Source: Bordetella parapertussis (GTDB taxonomy: Bacteria > Pseudomonadota > Gammaproteobacteria > Burkholderiales > Burkholderiaceae_C). Taken from it: 8,536 nt of DNA. The notes under the pieces were generated by a model that did not search any database, was not told where the DNA came from, and saw nothing but the letters and a program-made list of their open reading frames with translations. Both the position numbers and the translations under genes were made by a program. Numbering within the stretch: the first letter of the stretch is position 1; every line of letters begins with the position of its first letter. Location of the stretch: positions 1-8,536 of the forward strand of contig CAMCWS010000085.1 in assembly GCA_945882755.1 (NCBI GenBank), in the 5' to 3' direction. Below are positions 6,004-8,536 of this stretch, piece by piece.

Positions 6004-6016
6004 CCATTGGCCAGAT

Positions 6017-6604
6017 TCAGTTGTAAAAAACCACCCCAAAACCGATGTGGTCGCCTTTGACCTTGATGCTTTCGGTTTTTTCGGTGAAAGTTTCCTTCAC
6101 ATAGCGAAAGTTCACCGCGGATAGGGCCTTGGTTTGGCGGGTTTTTTTGCCAATCAGGTATTGAAGTTCGACCACACTCCCCACCGATGCATTGAACTCT
6201 GCGCTGGGCTGATAGGTGGCGACACCGGAGGTGCCCAATTTGGCAGAGAGTGATTTGCGGGCTCCGGCGCCTAGACGGTAATCGTCATTGAGTTGGTAAA
6301 AACCCATCACTTCCAAAGGAAAGCGGGTGAAAGACGCGTTGCCGTTGGTGCCCAATGTGCCCGCAGTGTGGATGCCCAAGGTGGTCTGTAGGTCAAATGC
6401 GGAGCCTATGTTGCGGTAAAGCCCAAAGTTCAGCGCCAAGGTGCCGCCTGCAGTGATATCGATTTTTGTGCCATCGGTGTATTTGCCGGTAAAAAGACGG
6501 TCGCCACCATCGCTGAACAAGATGCCCCCTGTGAATTGCCAAGGGCTGTCCTGAGCGAGTACGCTGGAAGCAAAAAGGCACACAGTAAGTACATATTTAT
6601 GCAT
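6017..6604 (-). CDS. Exported outer-membrane beta-barrel-like protein
   Basis: A 195-residue protein not recognised by name. It begins with a signal peptide: MHKY, a hydrophobic core VLTVCLFASS, and a signal peptidase I site VLA|QD after residue 17. The mature part of about 178 residues is rich in alternating polar/hydrophobic strands, Gly and aromatic residues, such as LALNFGLYRNIGSAFDLQTT, FPLEVMGFYQLNDDYRLGAG, SVVELQYLIG, SAVNFRYVKETF and HIGFGVVFYN. This fits an 8-stranded outer-membrane barrel. The last residue is Asn after Phe-Tyr, not the usual terminal aromatic. The start ATG at 6604 has no Shine-Dalgarno sequence. It is separated from the MFS gene by an AT-rich promoter region and is probably transcribed on its own. 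Function unknown. Confidence 0.8.
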   Translation of the reverse strand: MHKYVLTVCLFASSVLAQDSPWQFTGGILFSDGGDRLFTGKYTDGTKIDITAGGTLALNFGLYRNIGSAFDLQTTLGIHTAGTLGTNGNASFTRFPLEVMGFYQLNDDYRLGAGARKSLSAKLGTSGVATYQPSAEFNASVGSVVELQYLIGKKTRQTKALSAVNFRYVKETFTEKTESIKVKGDHIGFGVVFYN

Positions 6605-6636
6605 ATAAAAAAGTTAAATTAAATATATTAATAACT

Positions 6637-6664
6637 ATTTTATATTAATTAAATAAGATGGCAA
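6637..6664 (-). promoter_or_regulatory. Sigma-70-like promoter of the beta-barrel gene
   Basis: On the minus strand, TTGCCA (6664-6659, 5/6 to consensus) and TAAAAT (6642-6637, 5/6) are spaced 16 bp. They lie within a stretch (6605-6656) with only two G/C bases in 52. Transcription would start near 6630, leaving a leader of about 26 nt. The -35 begins 5 bp after the stop codon of the MFS gene. Confidence 0.55.
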
Positions 6665-6668
6665 GCCT

Positions 6669-7889
6669 TCAAACTGCGGTGCGTGATCTCCTGTAAAGCC
6701 ACCAAACAATGCCGAAGTTCAGTGCATTCCAAGCAATGCCGTTGATGAAAGCCGCGTGGTAAGAGCCGGTCACATCAAAAATCTTGCCCGACAACCAGCC
6801 GCCCAGCGCCATGCCCACCAAGGTCGCCATGATGATGGTGCCGGTGCGAGCGCCTGCCTCTTTGGCGGGGAAATGCTCTCGCACGATGATGGCGTAAGAC
6901 GGCACGATGCCGCCTTGGAACAAACCGAACATGGCCGACACCAGGTACAACGGCACCAAGCCATCAAAGGGCAAGAACATCCTCAGCGCAATGCCTTGCA
7001 AGGCCGACCCCAGCAGCAGGGTGCGAATGCCGCCAATACGGTCGCAAATTGCCCCCGAGACCAAACGGCTGACGATGCCGCAGGCCAACATCAGCGACAG
7101 CATCTCGGCACCCCGCGCAGCGCCGAACCCCAAGTCGCTGCAATAGGCCACGATATGCACTTGCGGCATGGCCATGGCAACGCAACAACCCACACCCGCC
7201 ACGCTCAGTAACCATTGCGCTTGGGTGACCGACAAACCAAAAGGCCGGTCCGACGCCACCACGCCGTGTTTGTTGACCGTGGCCGCTTGGGCTGAGGGAG
7301 GCTTGGTGCGCATACGCAAAGACAGCAAGGCCATGCCGATGCCGCAAAACAGGCCAATACATAAATAGGTGGTGCGCCAGCCCACTTGGGTCACACCCCA
7401 TTGGGCGATCGGCGGCCACAAGGTACCCGCCAAATAGTTGCCACTGGCGCACACCGCCACCGCGATGCCGCGGCGTTTGTTCCACCACTGCGCGGTGTCT
7501 GCCAACAAAGGCGCGAAAGTGGATGCGATGCCCAGCAAACCCAATAAGCCCTGCGCCAAGGCAAAGCCGACAATGCCGCCCGACAACCCGGCAAACACAA
7601 AGCCCGCCGCCACACCCACCGCACCGACGCCTAGTACCCGTGCAATGCCAAAGCGATCGGCCCAGCGGCCCATCCACATGCCGCCTATGCCAAAGCCCAA
7701 CATGCTCAAGGTGTAGGGGATTGAAGCATCCGCGCGGCTGACACCAAACTCGGCTTGTACCTCTGGCAACACCACAGACACCACATACATGCCGCTGTTG
7801 CCCAAGAGCATCAGCAGCAAAGTGGTGAGCAATCGCCACGCCGCTTGGGGCGAGTCGATGGCGCTGGGGGAGGTTTCAGATTGCTTCAC
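6669..7889 (-). CDS. MFS transporter
   Basis: Inner-membrane major facilitator of 406 residues with about 12 membrane segments; the substrate is not evident, though the sequence looks closest to monocarboxylate/organic-acid type MFS carriers. The motif A loop between helices 2 and 3 is GRWADRFGIARV (74-85), and its repeat in the second half is GAICDRIGGIRT (279-290). A charged cytoplasmic loop at 192-217 divides the halves. GTG 7889 is chosen as start: it is the first start codon in frame after the stop of the upstream ABC gene, it leaves a short cytosolic tail before helix 1 (about residue 19), and the longer reading to 8036 would cover 3' ABC coding sequence. No Shine-Dalgarno sequence is seen. 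The start codon lies inside a palindromic repeat copy. It follows the ABC gene by 38 bp on the same strand and may be co-transcribed. Confidence 0.88.
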   Translation of the reverse strand: MKQSETSPSAIDSPQAAWRLLTTLLLMLLGNSGMYVVSVVLPEVQAEFGVSRADASIPYTLSMLGFGIGGMWMGRWADRFGIARVLGVGAVGVAAGFVFAGLSGGIVGFALAQGLLGLLGIASTFAPLLADTAQWWNKRRGIAVAVCASGNYLAGTLWPPIAQWGVTQVGWRTTYLCIGLFCGIGMALLSLRMRTKPPSAQAATVNKHGVVASDRPFGLSVTQAQWLLSVAGVGCCVAMAMPQVHIVAYCSDLGFGAARGAEMLSLMLACGIVSRLVSGAICDRIGGIRTLLLGSALQGIALRMFLPFDGLVPLYLVSAMFGLFQGGIVPSYAIIVREHFPAKEAGARTGTIIMATLVGMALGGWLSGKIFDVTGSYHAAFINGIAWNALNFGIVWWLYRRSRTAV

Positions 7890-7922
7890 GGTGTTCGCAA
7901 TGACAAAAGGTTTGGCAATGAC
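7879..7922. repeat. Half-copy of the dispersed palindromic repeat
   Basis: The 26-nt segment 7879-7904 (GATTGCTTC...TTCGCAATGAC) resembles the right arm of the element at 1402-1483, differing mainly in its centre. A 9-nt spacer and a short half-arm GGCAATGAC (7914-7922) follow, the same arrangement as after the right arm at 1437-1462. The left arm is absent. The element fills most of the ABC-MFS gap and extends into the first codons of the MFS gene. Confidence 0.7.
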
Positions 7923-7927
7923 ATGAA

Positions 7928-8536
7928 TCAGGCGTTGTTGAATTGCAGCGCCGCCAAACTGGCATACAAACCGCCTTTTGCGACCAACTCCGTGTGCGTG
8001 CCTTGCTCCACCATGCGACCATGGTCCAGCACCCAAATGACATCGGCTTTTTGCACGGTGGCGAGTCGGTGGGCTATCACCAAGGTGGTGCGCCCCTGCA
8101 TGGCGGTTTCCAGCGCCGCTTGCACCATGCGTTCGCTATGGGCATCCAATGCACTGGTGGCTTCGTCCAGCAACAGCAGTGGCGGGTTTTTCAGCATGGC
8201 GCGGGCAATGGCGATGCGTTGGCGTTGACCACCCGACAAGCGCACACCTTTTTCGCCCAAGAACGTGTCGTAACCCTGTGGCAATTGAACGATGAACTCG
8301 TCGGCAAACGCGGCTTTGGCGGCAGTCAACACCTCGGCGTCTGTGGCTGTGGGTTTGCCATAGCGGATATTGTCCATGGCTGATCCTGAAAAAATCACTG
8401 GCTCTTGCGGCACGATGCCAATGCGTGAACGCAGGTCATGCAACGACATCTCGCTGATGTTTACGCCATCGAGCACAATGCGCCCCGCTTGCGGGTCGTA
8501 AAAACGCAGCAGCAAACCAAACAAGGTGGTTTTTCC
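7928..8536 (-). CDS. ABC exporter (MsbA/ABCB type), C-terminal nucleotide-binding domain, 5' partial
   Basis: C-terminal ATPase domain of an exporter; the frame is open at the right edge and begins inside the Walker A motif ([12 protein letters not shown]), so the Walker A start and the expected N-terminal six-helix membrane domain lie outside the window. About 202 residues are visible. In order they show the Q-loop [10 protein letters not shown], the ABC signature [15 protein letters not shown], Walker [14 protein letters not shown] with the catalytic Glu, and the H-loop [13 protein letters not shown]. The segment [20 protein letters not shown] and the closing [20 protein letters not shown] are typical of homodimeric lipid or multidrug exporters with fused domains. 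All ATPase motifs that fall in the window are intact. The substrate cannot be told. The stop TGA at 7930-7928 is 38 bp before the MFS start. Confidence 0.93.
   Translation of the reverse strand, partial: GKTTLFGLLLRFYDPQAGRIVLDGVNISEMSLHDLRSRIGIVPQEPVIFSGSAMDNIRYGKPTATDAEVLTAAKAAFADEFIVQLPQGYDTFLGEKGVRLSGGQRQRIAIARAMLKNPPLLLLDEATSALDAHSERMVQAALETAMQGRTTLVIAHRLATVQKADVIWVLDHGRMVEQGTHTELVAKGGLYASLAALQFNNA

Noticed and set aside
6003..6016. Terminator between the methyltransferase and the beta-barrel gene
   Set aside because: The short GCCATTGGC symmetry is imperfect at its centre and there is no stem or T-tract of useful length.
6964..7839. 291-residue minus-strand frame in the MFS gene
   Set aside because: Same strand, other frame of a clear 12-helix transporter; its Cys/His/Arg-rich composition is typical of a frame shadow.
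7890..8036. N-terminal extension of the MFS protein by 49 residues
   Set aside because: It translates the 3' end of the ABC gene in another frame plus the repeat; the first sensible start is GTG 7889.
7755..8383. Plus-strand frames of 157 and 146 residues opposite the ABC and MFS genes
   Set aside because: They run antisense to intact ATPase motifs and show no domain of their own.

Overview
The window looks chromosomal and most likely comes from a betaproteobacterium of the order Burkholderiales, probably family Comamonadaceae. This is inferred from the BoxA/BoxB benzoyl-CoA epoxidation proteins, the style of the HigBA and CcdAB toxin-antitoxin proteins, and dispersed palindromes containing CATTGCGAGC/GCTCGCAATG. 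No rRNA, tRNA, CRISPR array, transposase or integrase was seen.

Layout, left to right. (1) Positions 1-2712, + strand: the end of a benzoyl-CoA (box) aerobic aromatic degradation operon. boxB is the di-iron epoxidase, cut by the left edge and lacking about 19 residues. boxA is its NADPH reductase. A palindromic repeat sits between them. BoxA passes electrons from NADPH through FAD and two [4Fe-4S] clusters to BoxB, which makes 2,3-epoxybenzoyl-CoA; the ring-opening enzyme BoxC is not in the window. (2) Positions 2713-4211, + strand: a small toxin-antitoxin island. It holds a HigBA module whose toxin gene carries an in-frame TGA where the family has a conserved Trp, followed by an intact-looking CcdAB module. 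Both have palindromic operator candidates at their promoters. (3) Positions 4198-4680, - strand: a YbaK-type aminoacyl-tRNA deacylase, overlapping the ccdB tail by 14 bp. (4) Positions 4801-6003, + strand: a two-gene unit. An antitoxin-like HTH regulator of the HI1420 type, with no toxin partner, overlaps an SAM-dependent methyltransferase by 8 bp. (5) Positions 6017-8536, - strand: an MsbA-type ABC exporter (only the C-terminal nucleotide-binding domain, cut by the right edge), an MFS transporter, and a small exported beta-barrel-like protein with its own AT-rich promoter.

The most notable points are the nonsense codon in an otherwise intact higB; the pairing of an orphan antitoxin-like regulator with a methyltransferase; a palindromic repeat that appears to have supplied the start codon of the MFS gene; and the altered C-terminus of CcdB. 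No stretch over 300 bases lacks a gene. Nothing here is clearly a wholly new system; the regulator-methyltransferase pair is the best candidate for an uncharacterised one.
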